Source: Clostridium homopropionicum DSM 5847 (GTDB lineage: Bacteria; Bacillota; Clostridia; Clostridiales; Clostridiaceae). From it: a stretch of DNA of 64,000 nucleotides. Location: assembly GCF_001263795.1 (NCBI RefSeq), contig NZ_LHUR01000011.1, positions 1 to 64,000 of the forward strand, given 5' to 3'. Shown one piece after another: positions 8,719 through 20,000 of the stretch (positions within the stretch are counted from its first letter, which is position 1; the number at the start of each line of letters is the position of its first letter). Made by a program: the position numbers and the translations under genes. Below the pieces are notes generated by a model. It had not been told where the DNA came from. It worked only from the letters and a program-made list of their open reading frames with translations, and did not search any database.

Positions 8719-9636
8719 ATGATTACTGCAAAAATGGTTAAAGATTTAAGAGAAAAAACTGGTGCAGGAATGATGGACTGTAAAAAAGCTTTAGCAGAAT
8801 CTAATGGAGATGAAGAAAAAGCTATAGAATATTTAAGAGAAAAAGGATTAGCTGCTGCTGCTAAGAAATCAGGAAGAATAGCTGCAGAAGGTATTGTTAC
8901 AACACAAATAAGTGAAGACAGCAAAACAGCTGTAATTTTAGAAGTAAACTGTGAAACTGACTTTGTTGCTATTAATGAAGCTTTTGTTGAATTTTCAAAT
9001 GCTGTAGCTAAACAAATAGTAAACAGCAATGTGGCTACTGTAGAAGAATTATTAGAATCTAAATTTATAAATGATGAGAATCTTACTGTAAAAGATGCTT
9101 TAACAGCTTTAATTGCAAAGCTTGGTGAAAATATGAATATTAGAAGATTCGAAAAATTAGCTGTTGAAAATGGTGGAATAAGCAGTTATATCCATGGTGA
9201 CGGCAAAATTGGAGTTTTAGTTCAATTAGATTGTGCTACTTCAAATAGTGAACTTTTAGCAGTTGCTAAGGATATTGCTATGCAAGTTGCTGCTACAAAT
9301 CCATTATTTCTTGATGAAAACAATGTAGATCATGCAATGTTAGATAAAGAAAGAGAAATATATAGAGTTCAAGCTTTAAATGAAGGTAAGCCAGAAAAAA
9401 TAGTTGATAAAATGGTAGAAGGCAGAATTCAAAAATATTTAAAAGAAGTTTGTTTAATTGATCAAGTTTGGGTAAAGAACTCTGATCTTACTATTAAACA
9501 ATTATTAAATGAGAAATCAAAACAAATAGGTTCACCTATTACTCTTTCTAAGTTTGTAAGATTTGAAAGAGGAGAAGGTATTGAAAAGAAAGAAGAGAAC
9601 TTTGCAGAAGAAGTTCAAAGACAGATTAAAAAATAG
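8719..9636 (+). CDS. tsf: Translation elongation factor Ts
   Basis: EF-Ts is the guanine nucleotide exchange factor for EF-Tu. The 305 residues begin with the UBA-like domain ([20 protein letters not shown]). The signatures [17 protein letters not shown] and [14 protein letters not shown] of the two core subdomains follow. TTTAGGAGGG precedes ATG 8719. It is cotranscribed with rpsB and followed by a strong terminator. Confidence 0.98.
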   Translation: MITAKMVKDLREKTGAGMMDCKKALAESNGDEEKAIEYLREKGLAAAAKKSGRIAAEGIVTTQISEDSKTAVILEVNCETDFVAINEAFVEFSNAVAKQIVNSNVATVEELLESKFINDENLTVKDALTALIAKLGENMNIRRFEKLAVENGGISSYIHGDGKIGVLVQLDCATSNSELLAVAKDIAMQVAATNPLFLDENNVDHAMLDKEREIYRVQALNEGKPEKIVDKMVEGRIQKYLKEVCLIDQVWVKNSDLTIKQLLNEKSKQIGSPITLSKFVRFERGEGIEKKEENFAEEVQRQIKK

Positions 9637-9651
9637 TGAATAAAAGTTAAT

Positions 9652-9680
9652 AAAGAGAACACATAGTGTTCTCTTTTTTT
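9652..9680 (+). terminator. Terminator of rpsB-tsf
   Basis: AAAGAGAACAC (9652-9662) pairs with GTGTTCTCTTT (9666-9676) and the T-run continues to 9680. Confidence 0.92.
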
Positions 9681-9724
9681 AAGGCTGTGATGATAAATAT
9701 GTTAAAAAAAGTATGTAATTTTAG

Positions 9725-10459
<735 letters not shown>

Positions 10460-10474
10460 AAAGGAGGTAACCTA

Positions 10475-11032
10475 ATGATTAAGGAAATTATTCAAAAGTC
10501 AGAAGAAAAAATGGATAAAACCATAAGCATATTGAAAAAAGAGCTTGCAACAATGAAAGCAGGAAAAGCAAATCCAACAATGCTTGACAGAATCAGTGTT
10601 GAATATTACGGCAGTGAAACACCTATTAATCAATTAGCAGGTATTTCCTCTCCAGAACCTAGGGTGTTACTTATTCAACCATGGGATAAAGCATCCTTAA
10701 AAAGCATTGAAAAAGCTATATTACAATCTGATTTAGGTATAAATCCTTCAAATGATGGAAATGTAATTAGACTTATTGTTCCTGAGTTAACAGAAGAAAC
10801 CAGAAAACAAATTGTTAAGAAGGTTAAAAAGTCAGGAGAAGATGGAAAAGTAGCAATTAGATCTATAAGAAGAGATGCTAATGATAAAATTAAAAATCTC
10901 AAAAAAGAAAATGAAATTACTGAAGATGAAGCACAAAGCGCTGAAGAATCTATGCAAAAATTAACTGATAAGTTTATAAAGAAAATAGATGAAGTTGTAA
11001 TAGAAAAAGAAAAAGAAGTAATGTCAGTATGA
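10475..11032 (+). CDS. frr: Ribosome recycling factor
   Basis: RRF splits post-termination ribosomes together with EF-G. The 185 residues match the family length. Recognisable blocks are the three-helix N-terminus with the TMKAGKANP stretch, VEYYGSETPINQLA, the block QPWDKASLKSIEKAI, and the lysine-rich RRDANDKIK helix. AAAAGGAGG precedes ATG 10475. A terminator-like hairpin follows. Confidence 0.98.
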   Translation: MIKEIIQKSEEKMDKTISILKKELATMKAGKANPTMLDRISVEYYGSETPINQLAGISSPEPRVLLIQPWDKASLKSIEKAILQSDLGINPSNDGNVIRLIVPELTEETRKQIVKKVKKSGEDGKVAIRSIRRDANDKIKNLKKENEITEDEAQSAEESMQKLTDKFIKKIDEVVIEKEKEVMSV

Positions 11033-11042
11033 TTACATACGC

Positions 11043-11078
11043 TTTTAAAATACCTGCGTTTACGCAGGTATTTTAAAA
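11043..11078. terminator. Bidirectional-type hairpin after frr
   Basis: TTTTAAAATACCTGCG (11043-11058) and CGCAGGTATTTTAAAA (11063-11078) form a perfect 16-bp stem with a TTTA loop. The T stretch lies within the right arm, so it is a plausible terminator between frr and uppS. Confidence 0.75.
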
Positions 11079-11106
11079 ATATAACAATTGAATGGAGTAA
11101 TAAGTT

Positions 11107-11868
11107 ATGAAAAATATATTTGGTGTTAATACAGGTTCAGAAGACACAAATATTGAAATAGATTTAAATAATATTCCTAAGCATATAGCTATAATAATGG
11201 ATGGTAATGGAAGATGGGCTAAACAGAAAAAGTTACCAAGAACCTTTGGTCATAAAGCTGGTGTTGAAGCTATAAGGGAAATAGTTAAGGAAAGTAGTAG
11301 ATTAGGTGTTAAATATCTAACTTTATATGCTTTCTCTACAGAAAATTGGAAAAGACCTAAAGAAGAAGTAAATACTTTAATGAAGCTACTTGTTGAATAT
11401 TTGAAAAAAGAGTTTAATGAGCTTAATGCTCAAAATGTTATTATCAGAAGCATAGGAGACATTTCTAAACTGCCAATAATTTGTCAAGAGCAGTTAATTG
11501 ATGCCTATAATAATACTAAAAATAATAGTGGATTAGTACTAAATTTGGCTCTGAATTATGGCGGTAGAAGTGAAATAGTAAGTGCTTTAAAAAATATTTA
11601 TAAAGAACTTCAAGAAGGTAAAATTTCTTTAGATGAAGTTAACGAAGATATAATAGAAAATTATTTATACACTAAAGGAATGCCTGATCCAGATATAATA
11701 ATAAGAACTGCAGGAGAACAAAGGTTAAGCAACTTTCTCTTATGGCAATGTGCTTATTCAGAGTTCTGGTATACAAATGTAAAATGGCCTGATTTTAAAA
11801 AAGAACATTTGAATATGGCTATTTATGATTATCAAAATAGAGATAGACGCTATGGCGGTATAAAATAG
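11107..11868 (+). CDS. uppS: Undecaprenyl diphosphate synthase (isoprenyl transferase)
   Basis: UppS is a cis-prenyltransferase that condenses isopentenyl diphosphate onto farnesyl diphosphate to make the C55 lipid carrier of cell-wall synthesis. The 253 residues show the catalytic block AIIMDGNGRWAKQ, the GHKAGVEAIR segment, LYAFSTENWKRP and the late substrate-binding arginine blocks DIIIRTAGEQRLSNF and DRRYGG. It starts the uppS-cdsA-permease-dxr-rseP-ispG run. These genes lie 4 to 16 bases apart from cdsA on, so they are probably one operon. Confidence 0.97.
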   Translation: MKNIFGVNTGSEDTNIEIDLNNIPKHIAIIMDGNGRWAKQKKLPRTFGHKAGVEAIREIVKESSRLGVKYLTLYAFSTENWKRPKEEVNTLMKLLVEYLKKEFNELNAQNVIIRSIGDISKLPIICQEQLIDAYNNTKNNSGLVLNLALNYGGRSEIVSALKNIYKELQEGKISLDEVNEDIIENYLYTKGMPDPDIIIRTAGEQRLSNFLLWQCAYSEFWYTNVKWPDFKKEHLNMAIYDYQNRDRRYGGIK

Positions 11869-11878
11869 GAGAGAAAGT

Positions 11879-12679
11879 ATGGATAAACGTTATTTGGGAG
11901 CAGTAATCTTGTCACCTCTTATTATAGTATTATTTATTGGTGGCATTTATTTAAAAGTGCTAGTTGCAATTGTTTCCCTCCTTGGGATTTATGAATTTTT
12001 TAATATTATGAAAATAAAAGATTACAAACCTTTGACAGCTATTGCTATAGTATTGACTTTGTTTTATTACCTTTTACTGATTTTTAATAATTCTAGCTTA
12101 AATAATATTTTTTTAATTTTAGCATTCTCATTATTTATAATGCTTAGTATACCAGTACTAAATGATAAATATAATTTCATAGATGTAGCTATAACCTTGT
12201 TAGGATTTTTTTATGTATCAGTATTTTTTAGTTTCATTGTTTTAGTTAGTGAAAAAGATTTTGGAAAATATATAGTATGGACAATATTTATTTCTGCATG
12301 GATGTGCGATACTGTTGCATATTACTCTGGAAAGTTTTTTGGGAAGAATAAACTATGTCCTAAAGTTAGTCCTAAAAAAACCATAGAAGGATCTATAGGA
12401 GGATTAATTGGAAGCACTGTTGGCTGCATGGGTTTTGGTATTTTCATCAATCATATAGGAGTATCTATTCCATTATTTAATTTTATTTTAATTGGCTTTA
12501 TTAGCGGTATATTTAGCCAGATGGGTGATTTAGTTGCCTCTTCAATTAAACGATTTATTGGAGTAAAAGATTATAGTAATTTAATTCCAGGACATGGAGG
12601 AATATTAGATAGATTTGATAGCATACTTTTCTCATCAGTTGTAGTATATTATTATGTAACAATAATAATGGGGATGTAG
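11879..12679 (+). CDS. cdsA: Phosphatidate cytidylyltransferase
   Basis: CdsA makes CDP-diacylglycerol from phosphatidate and CTP in the membrane. The 266-residue protein is highly hydrophobic with about seven to eight predicted membrane segments. It ends with the CDS signature GDLVASSIKRFIGVKD...PGHGGILDRFDS. AGGAGAGAAAGT precedes ATG 11879, and the gene starts 10 bases after the uppS stop. Confidence 0.96.
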   Translation: MDKRYLGAVILSPLIIVLFIGGIYLKVLVAIVSLLGIYEFFNIMKIKDYKPLTAIAIVLTLFYYLLLIFNNSSLNNIFLILAFSLFIMLSIPVLNDKYNFIDVAITLLGFFYVSVFFSFIVLVSEKDFGKYIVWTIFISAWMCDTVAYYSGKFFGKNKLCPKVSPKKTIEGSIGGLIGSTVGCMGFGIFINHIGVSIPLFNFILIGFISGIFSQMGDLVASSIKRFIGVKDYSNLIPGHGGILDRFDSILFSSVVVYYYVTIIMGM

Positions 12680-12683
12680 TTTT

Positions 12684-13682
12684 TTGATAAAAATAAATCA
12701 TTTATATTTAAAGCTGTATAAATCTTTTATTTTATTAGTGATATTTGTTTTAGTAAGTTTGTTGATTAAGCATTATTTTACTGCCTTTTTTATTATTTTT
12801 TTTATGTACTTTCTCAGCAAACCTGTTTATGAATTTCTTTCAAAGATAAAAATATTTAATAAAAATCTCAATGCAGTAATAAGCTTAGTAATAATTAATT
12901 TAATTATTTTTTTTATAATTTTCTATATTGGCAAAATTTTTATTAATGAAGCATATTTTTTATTTAAGAAAAATTATACCAATTTTATTCAAGGTATGGA
13001 GAATGCTATTCAAGTAATATATAATTTTTTCAATATAGATTTATTTGACTTAAATAATAAAATTAAAAACTTTTATTTAACTTTATCTTATGAAAGTTTT
13101 ATAAAAAAAGGTGCTGTTTATACTACTGAGAGTATTCTAGACTATTTTATTAGCAATATAGCAGTATACTTTATTTTAGTAGATAAGTATGTTATATTGA
13201 ATTCGATTCTGAAAATAATTTCTGATAATAAACTAAAGCGTATAAATGAAAAGATAGATGAAATAAATAAATATTTAAAAATACAATTAATAATTATAAT
13301 ATTGACAACTTTAGTTACTTTTTTAGGGTTTATATCACTAAATATTAAAAGCTCACTTCAGCTAGCTATATTTTGTGGCGTTTTAGATTTAGTCCCTTAT
13401 ATAGGAACAATTGTTATATTCGTTCCACTGATAATTTATAAATTTATTACTAACAATAAAATCATTGCATTCGGCATAATTATTTTATACATATTAATAC
13501 AAATAGTTAGGCAGATTGCTGAAGCAAAATTTGTTAGCAATAAACTAAATGTTCATCCTTTAGCAATGCTATTAGGAACATATGTAGGTGTAAAGATTTT
13601 GGGTATAGTTGGCTTATTTACAACACCTTTATACATTTTAGTAACTAAAGAAATATTATTTTCAACATATGATAGGAGTTAA
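12684..13682 (+). CDS. AI-2E family transporter (PerM/YueF-type permease)
   Basis: The product is a 332-residue membrane protein with hydrophobic segments near the N-terminus (about 12-45 and 62-85), a central soluble region (about 85-150), and a cluster of segments to the end. The late block LDLVPYIGTIVIFVPL followed by RQIAEAKFVSNKLNVHPL is typical of the AI-2E/PerM family. Members include autoinducer exporters and Na+/H+ antiporters, and the substrate here cannot be told. The start is a TTG with only GGGG in the end of cdsA as a ribosome binding site, 4 bases after the cdsA stop, so translational coupling is likely. Confidence 0.85.
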   Translation: MIKINHLYLKLYKSFILLVIFVLVSLLIKHYFTAFFIIFFMYFLSKPVYEFLSKIKIFNKNLNAVISLVIINLIIFFIIFYIGKIFINEAYFLFKKNYTNFIQGMENAIQVIYNFFNIDLFDLNNKIKNFYLTLSYESFIKKGAVYTTESILDYFISNIAVYFILVDKYVILNSILKIISDNKLKRINEKIDEINKYLKIQLIIIILTTLVTFLGFISLNIKSSLQLAIFCGVLDLVPYIGTIVIFVPLIIYKFITNNKIIAFGIIILYILIQIVRQIAEAKFVSNKLNVHPLAMLLGTYVGVKILGIVGLFTTPLYILVTKEILFSTYDRS

Positions 13683-13686
13683 GGTT

Positions 13687-14853
13687 ATGAAAAAAATATG
13701 TATTCTTGGGGCTACAGGCTCTATTGGGGAACAAACTTTAGAGGTTATAAGGGGACAAAAGGATGATTTTAAATTAATTTCTTTCTCATCACATAAAAAT
13801 TACGAAAAAACAATTAGAATAATTAAAGAATTTAACCCTAAATATGTAGCTATAACAGATCATGATAACTTTAAAAAGGTCATAGAATATTGTAAAGAAA
13901 ATTCACTGGAAATTGAATTATTAGAAGGAGTAAATGGATTAACCACTATATCAACTTTAGATGAAATTGAAATAGTGGTAACAGCTGTTGTTGGAATGAT
14001 AGGACTTGTACCAACCTTAGAGGCAATAAAAGCAGGAAAGGATATTGCTTTAGCAAATAAAGAAACTCTTGTTACTGGAGGAGAACTTGTAATAAATGCT
14101 GCTGAAAAATATGGAATTAAAATTTTGCCAGTAGATTCAGAGCATGGTGCAATTTTTCAATGTATACAAGGTAATGAAATGAGCAATATTAATAAAATCT
14201 TATTAACTGCTTCTGGAGGCCCTTTTAGAGGTAAAAATAAATCTCACTTGCTGCAGGTTACTCCTAAGGAAGCTATAAGCCATCCAAAATGGAATATGGG
14301 TAAAAAAATATCTGTTGACTCATCTACTTTAGTAAATAAAGGCTTAGAAGTTATAGAAGCTCATTGGTTATTTAATATTGAGTATAAAAATATAGAAGTT
14401 GTAATACATCCAGAGAGTATTATTCACTCTATGGTTGAATACAAGGATGGAAGTGTTCTAGCACAGCTTTCAAATCCAGATATGAAGTTGCCAATTCAAT
14501 ATGCATTAAATTATCCTAAAAGAGGTAATTTAATAATAAATCAGCTGGATCTATTTAAGGTAAGTAAACTTACTTTTGAAAAACCTGATTTAAAAACCTT
14601 TGAAGGATTGAAGCTTGCTTATGATGCTGGTATATCAGGTGGAATTATGCCAACAGTATATAATGTAGCAAACGAAGTATCTGTGAATTTGTTTTTAAAC
14701 AATAAGATAAAATATCTAGAAATAGTAGATATAATTAAAGATTGTCTAAGTGCTTTTAAAAATGAGCCGATTACTAGTGTTGAAACTATTCTCGAGGCAG
14801 AAACAAATGTAAAAAAATATATTGAAGCTAAGAGAAATCTAAGGGAGGTATAG
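13687..14853 (+). CDS. dxr: 1-deoxy-D-xylulose 5-phosphate reductoisomerase
   Basis: Dxr converts DXP to MEP with NADPH, the second step of the MEP isoprenoid pathway. The protein is 388 residues. It shows the dinucleotide-binding ILGATGSIGEQTLEVI, the metal-binding VDSEHGAIFQC, the flexible-loop block HPKWNMGKKISVDSSTLVNKGLE shown here only by key parts, and EAHWLF. An in-frame ATG at 13669 lies before the AGGAG, so ATG 13687 is chosen. Together with ispG below and ispH at 59.7-61.6 kb it shows that the cell uses the MEP route. Confidence 0.97.
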   Translation: MKKICILGATGSIGEQTLEVIRGQKDDFKLISFSSHKNYEKTIRIIKEFNPKYVAITDHDNFKKVIEYCKENSLEIELLEGVNGLTTISTLDEIEIVVTAVVGMIGLVPTLEAIKAGKDIALANKETLVTGGELVINAAEKYGIKILPVDSEHGAIFQCIQGNEMSNINKILLTASGGPFRGKNKSHLLQVTPKEAISHPKWNMGKKISVDSSTLVNKGLEVIEAHWLFNIEYKNIEVVIHPESIIHSMVEYKDGSVLAQLSNPDMKLPIQYALNYPKRGNLIINQLDLFKVSKLTFEKPDLKTFEGLKLAYDAGISGGIMPTVYNVANEVSVNLFLNNKIKYLEIVDIIKDCLSAFKNEPITSVETILEAETNVKKYIEAKRNLREV

Positions 14854-14857
14854 ATTA

Positions 14858-15880
14858 TTGCCTATTATAATGAATATTATTTTTGTAATTATGTCCTTTA
14901 GTATTTTGGTAATTATCCATGAACTAGGACATTTCTGTATGGCTAAGTTTAATGATGTGAAGGTTTTGGAGTTTGCTATAGGAATGGGACCTAAAATATT
15001 TAGTATTAATGGAAAAGAAACTACTTATTCTATTAGGGCAGTTCCTATTGGGGGATATGTTAGAATGCTTGGGGAAGAGGGAGAAACTACAGATATAAGA
15101 GCATTTTCCAATAAATCACCCTTAAGAAGATTAAGTATTGTTGCAGCTGGTCCAATAATGAATTTTATTTTAGCTATTGTGTTGTTTTCAATAGTTAGTT
15201 CATTAAAAGGGTATCTAATACCAATAGTAAGCAAAGTTGTTCCTGAAAGTCCAGCTATGGTTTCAGGAATTAAACCTGGAGATAAAATTCTTCAAGTTAA
15301 TAATTCTAAGATTAAAACTTGGGAAGACTTTGTTACACAAGTTAATATATCAAAGGGAAATTCTTTAAATGTAATTTTAGAAAGAGATAATGAGAAAAAA
15401 TCCTTAGTCATTACTCCTAAAAAGGATGAAAAGGATGGAACATATAAAGTTGGTGTATATTCTACATTTATTGAGAAGCCAACAGTATTTCAATCTGTTG
15501 CTTATGGATTAGATGAAACTGGATCAACTATAAAACAAACTATCTTGTCTTTAGGTATGATATTTAAAGGAGAAGCTAGTAAGAATGATATTGGTGGGCC
15601 AGTAACAATAATGAGGGTTACATGGGAAGTATCTAAGGCAGGCTTGATAAATCTCATCGCTTTTTCAGCTTTTATTAGTATACAACTTGGTATATTTAAT
15701 CTATTGCCATTCCCAGCCCTTGATGGATTTTGGATATTCGTATCTCTATATCAAATTATTACGCGAAAAGAAGTGGATAAAAATAAAATTGGGGTAATAA
15801 ATACAATCGGCTTTGCATTGCTATTACTGTTAATGGTTTTAGTTACAATTAAAGACGTATTGTATCCAATTAAATTATAA
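14858..15880 (+). CDS. rseP: Site-2 protease RseP (RasP)
   Basis: This intramembrane zinc metalloprotease cleaves anti-sigma factors and signal-peptide remnants. The 340 residues show HELGH in the first membrane segment (zinc ligands), GYVRMLGEEGE, a PDZ domain (about 115-185: PAMVSGIKPGDKI...INSKIKTW region), and the second active-site block NLLPFPALDG in a late membrane segment. The start is TTG 14858 with AAGGGAGG 9 bases upstream. The ATG 12 bases later lies too far from that site. Confidence 0.95.
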   Translation: MPIIMNIIFVIMSFSILVIIHELGHFCMAKFNDVKVLEFAIGMGPKIFSINGKETTYSIRAVPIGGYVRMLGEEGETTDIRAFSNKSPLRRLSIVAAGPIMNFILAIVLFSIVSSLKGYLIPIVSKVVPESPAMVSGIKPGDKILQVNNSKIKTWEDFVTQVNISKGNSLNVILERDNEKKSLVITPKKDEKDGTYKVGVYSTFIEKPTVFQSVAYGLDETGSTIKQTILSLGMIFKGEASKNDIGGPVTIMRVTWEVSKAGLINLIAFSAFISIQLGIFNLLPFPALDGFWIFVSLYQIITRKEVDKNKIGVINTIGFALLLLLMVLVTIKDVLYPIKL

Positions 15881-15896
15881 AAATTAGGTGAAGTTT

Positions 15897-16946
15897 ATGG
15901 AAAGAAAAAAAACAAAAAAAATAAAAGTGGGTAATATTTACATCGGAGGAGACTCTAAAATAACTATTCAATCTATGAATAACACTGATACTAGAGATAT
16001 TCAAGGAACAATTAAGCAAATACTTGCTTTTGAAAATGCTGGTTGTGATATAACCCGTTGTGCTGTTCCAGATTTAGAGGCTGCTGAAGCTATAAAGAAA
16101 ATTGTAAAAAATATTAATATTCCTTTAGTAGCTGATATACACTTTGATTATAAGCTAGCACTTAAATCTATTGAAAATGGTGTATCTGCTTTAAGAATAA
16201 ATCCTGGTAATATTGGGGGAGAAACTAGAGTTAATGCTGTAGCAAGAGCTGCAAAGGGAAAAAATATTCCAATTAGAGTAGGTGTTAATTCTGGTTCAGT
16301 TGAAAAAGAGCTACTAGAAAAATACGGAGGAGTATGTCCAGAGGCGCTAGTAGAAAGTGCTCTTAAGCATGTGAATTTATTAGAAAAAGCAAACTTTTAT
16401 GATATAGTAATTTCTATTAAATCCTCAAATGTTATTCAAATGATAGAAAGCTATAGAATGATTTCTTCAAAGGTTGAATATCCTCTACATATTGGAGTTA
16501 CTGAAGCTGGAACCCCATGGAGAGGCACAATTAAATCTAGTATAGGAATTGGTGCACTTCTAGCAGAAGGCATTGGTGACACTATAAGAGTTTCTCTAAC
16601 TGGAGATCCTCTAGAAGAAATTAGAGTTGGAAAACAAATTCTAAAATCTCTTGGATACAGAAATGAGGGAATAGAATTTATTTCTTGTCCTACTTGTGGA
16701 AGAACAAAAGTGAATTTAATAGATCTTGCAAATAAAATAGAAGAAAAGTTGGGAAATTGTAATAAAAATATTAAGGTTGCAATAATGGGCTGTGTAGTAA
16801 ATGGTCCTGGTGAAGCTAGAGAAGCTGACATTGGTGTTGCAGGAGGAAATGGAGAATTTTTGATATTTAAAAAAGGTAAAATTCTTAGAAAAACAAAAGA
16901 AGAAAATTTAATTGATGAATTAATAAATGAAATAAGTAAAATGTAG
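15897..16946 (+). CDS. ispG: 4-hydroxy-3-methylbut-2-en-1-yl diphosphate synthase (flavodoxin)
   Basis: IspG (GcpE) is an iron-sulfur enzyme that converts MEcPP to HMBPP, the penultimate step of the MEP pathway. The 349 residues contain the TIM-barrel start IQSMNNTDTRD and the [4Fe-4S] ligands in SCPTCGR and GCVVNGPGE near the C-terminus. ATG 15897, six bases after TTAGGTGA, is preferred over an in-frame GTG at 15888 inside the ribosome binding site. It is the last gene of the uppS-ispG run, and a terminator overlaps its stop. Confidence 0.97.
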   Translation: MERKKTKKIKVGNIYIGGDSKITIQSMNNTDTRDIQGTIKQILAFENAGCDITRCAVPDLEAAEAIKKIVKNINIPLVADIHFDYKLALKSIENGVSALRINPGNIGGETRVNAVARAAKGKNIPIRVGVNSGSVEKELLEKYGGVCPEALVESALKHVNLLEKANFYDIVISIKSSNVIQMIESYRMISSKVEYPLHIGVTEAGTPWRGTIKSSIGIGALLAEGIGDTIRVSLTGDPLEEIRVGKQILKSLGYRNEGIEFISCPTCGRTKVNLIDLANKIEEKLGNCNKNIKVAIMGCVVNGPGEAREADIGVAGGNGEFLIFKKGKILRKTKEENLIDELINEISKM

Positions 16947-16970
16947 GCTATGAATTTCATAGCCTTTTGT
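16945..16970 (+). terminator. Terminator after ispG
   Basis: AGGCTATG (16945-16952) pairs with CATAGCCT (16958-16965), followed by TTTGTTT. The stem begins at the ispG stop codon. Confidence 0.85.
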
Positions 16971-17013
16971 TTAAGAATTTTTATACTTTTAAGGATGAAT
17001 AGGAGGAGCTTCA

Positions 17014-20000
17014 ATGAATTTAAGTTTAGTTCAAGTATTAAACGATGAGTTAGGCTCTAATGGAGTAATAATAGAAGAAGGAATTGAGATAATTAAAGTT
17101 CAATATTTAAGTAAAAGCAATAAACTTAAAGTTGTGATAAAATCTGTTTCAGAATTAGATTCGGATTGTAAAAAAAATATTGAAAGACTTATCCTAAAAA
17201 AGTTAATTTATTTTGAAAATATTGATCTAATTTGCTATAGAAAGATGTTAAATGTAAATCTAGAGCAGATTGTTAAGGAACACTGGATTGAAGTTGTGGA
17301 AAATATATCTATTAATGTTCCTTTAAGTAAGCAGTTGCTAGCAAAATCTCATAGAAAGATTAATAATGGAATTATAGAAATTAGCTTAAATAATGAATTT
17401 ACCTGTAAACTCTTAAAAAACAAAAATATAGAAAAAATAATTAGCCATACAATTAAAGATATGTTCGGAGTTAAGTATAATGTATCAGTTAATTATAATG
17501 AAGAAATTGCCTGTGAAAGTTATTTCTTGGATAAGGATAAAGAAGAAAAAAATATAATAAAATCAGTTTTAGAAAACAAACCTGCTGCAAATAGTATTAA
17601 GGAGGATAAAACCGAGAAAAAACCAAAAAGCATTAAAACTGGTGAAAAAGAATTTACATATAATAAGCAAGCTAAAAATCCAAATAGTATATTTGGAAGA
17701 GATGCTTCTGGAGACATAACACCTATGGCAGACATTGATGATACTGCGGGAATGGTAACAATTTGTGGAGATATATTCAAAATAAATATTATTGAAACAA
17801 AATCAGGTAGAAAAATAGTTACATTCTATATAACTGATTATACAAGTTCTATTACAGTAAAATGTTTTCCTAAGCCAAAGGAAACTGATGAACTTATTGA
17901 AAATCTTAAAGTCGGATTATATTGTAAGGTACGTGGAGAAGCTGTATTAGATACTTATGCTAAGGAATTAGTTATAATGGCTAGAGATATTGTAAAAACT
18001 ACTAAAATAGATAGAATGGATACAGCTGAAGAGAAGAGAGTAGAACTTCACTTACATACTCAAATGAGTTCAATGGACGGTATGACTTCAGCATCAGCAT
18101 TAATTGAAAGGGCATCAAAATGGGGGCATAGTGCTATAGCAATTACTGATCACGGAGTAGCTCAAGCTTTTCCGGAAGCAATGGATGCTGGGAAAAAGCA
18201 TAAAATTAAAGTTATTTACGGAGTAGAAGCATACTTGGTGAATGATGGAATACCCATCGCTACCAATGTTACTGAGCAATCTATTGATGATACCTTTGTA
18301 GTTTTCGACTTAGAAACCACAGGATTTTCAAGTGCTAATGACAAAATTATTGAAATAGGAGCAGTTAAGATTAGTCGTGGAGAAGTCATTGATAAATTTA
18401 GTTATTTTGTTAATCCTAAGATGAATATTCCTTATAAGATTACTGAACTTACAGGAATAACTACAGATATGGTAAGAGAGGCAAAAACAATTGATGAGGT
18501 TCTACCTAAATTTATTGATTTTTGTAAAGGAACTATACTTGTAGCTCACAATGCGGCTTTTGATACGTCATTTATTAGAAAGAATTGTAAGGATCTAAAT
18601 ATTGCTTATGAATTTCCTGTTATGGATACTATTCCTTTAGCTAAATACTTATTTCCAGAGTTAAGTAAATACAAATTGAATGTTATAGCAAAGCATTTAG
18701 GCGTATCTCTTGAAAATCATCATAGAGCAGTAGATGATGCAAAAGCTACAGCCGATATACTACTTAAATGTTTTGAGCTATTAAGAGAAAGAAAGATACT
18801 AACATTAAAGGATTTAAATAAGGAGTATCTAAGTAAACAAGATATAAAAAAATTACCTACTTATCATCTTATTATCTTAGCTAAAGATATGATAGGCTTA
18901 AAGAATTTATATAAATTAATATCTTTTTCTAATTTAGATTATTTTTATAGGAAGCCTAGAATGCCTAAAAGCTTAATTGAACAATATAGAGAAGGATTAA
19001 TTATAGGCTCAGCTTGTGAAGCTGGAGAAGTGTATAAGGCTGTTTTAGAAGGTAAGAGTGAAGAAGATTTAAATAACTTAATTAAATTTTATGATTATCT
19101 AGAAATTCAACCTTTATCAAATAATGAGTTCTTAATTCATAACGGAAATGTGAAGAATAATGAACAATTGATGGAAATTAATAAGTTTATATATGATCTA
19201 GGTAAGGAAAATAACATGCCTGTTATTGCAACCGGTGATGTTCATTTTCTCGATGAAAAGGATAAGAAATTTAGAGAAATTTTAATGCAGGCACAAGGGT
19301 TTAGTGATGCGAAGAATCAACCACCGCTTTTTTTTAAAACTACAAATGAAATGTTGAATGAATTTAAATATCTTGGGGAAGAAGCTGCAATGGAAGTTGT
19401 AGTTTATAATACTCAAAAGATAGCAGAACAGGTTGAAAATATCAAGCCTATTCCTGATGAAACCTTTCCTCCAAAAATTGAGGGAGCAGATGAGGAAATA
19501 AGACAAATGACACTGGGTAAAGCATATAGCATTTATGGTAATCCATTACCTGAAATTGTTAAGAAAAGACTTGAAAAAGAGCTAAATTCAATAATTAGCA
19601 ATGGGTATGCAGTTTTGTATTTAATAGCACAAAAATTAGTAGCAAAGTCTCTGGCTGATGGTTATTTAGTTGGTTCAAGAGGTTCCGTTGGATCTTCTTT
19701 AGTTGCAACAATGTGTAACATTACTGAAGTTAACGGACTTCCTCCTCATTATGTTTGTCCTAATTGTAAGCATAGCGAATTTTTTACTGATGGTTCAGTT
19801 TCATCTGGGGCTGATTTACCTAACAAATCTTGCCCAGAATGTGGTGCAGAATATATAAGAGATGGTCATGATATTCCATTTGAAACATTCTTAGGATTCG
19901 ATGGAGATAAGGAACCTGATATCGATTTGAACTTTTCTGGGGATAACCAAGCTGATATACATAGATATACAGAAGTTCTTTTTGGAAAAGGGCATACCTT

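Noticed and set aside
16451-17014. 187-aa open frame on the minus strand
   Set aside because: It lies opposite ispG and the polC start, has no ribosome binding site of its own, and its hydrophobic, Phe/Ser/Pro-rich translation is that of an antisense shadow.
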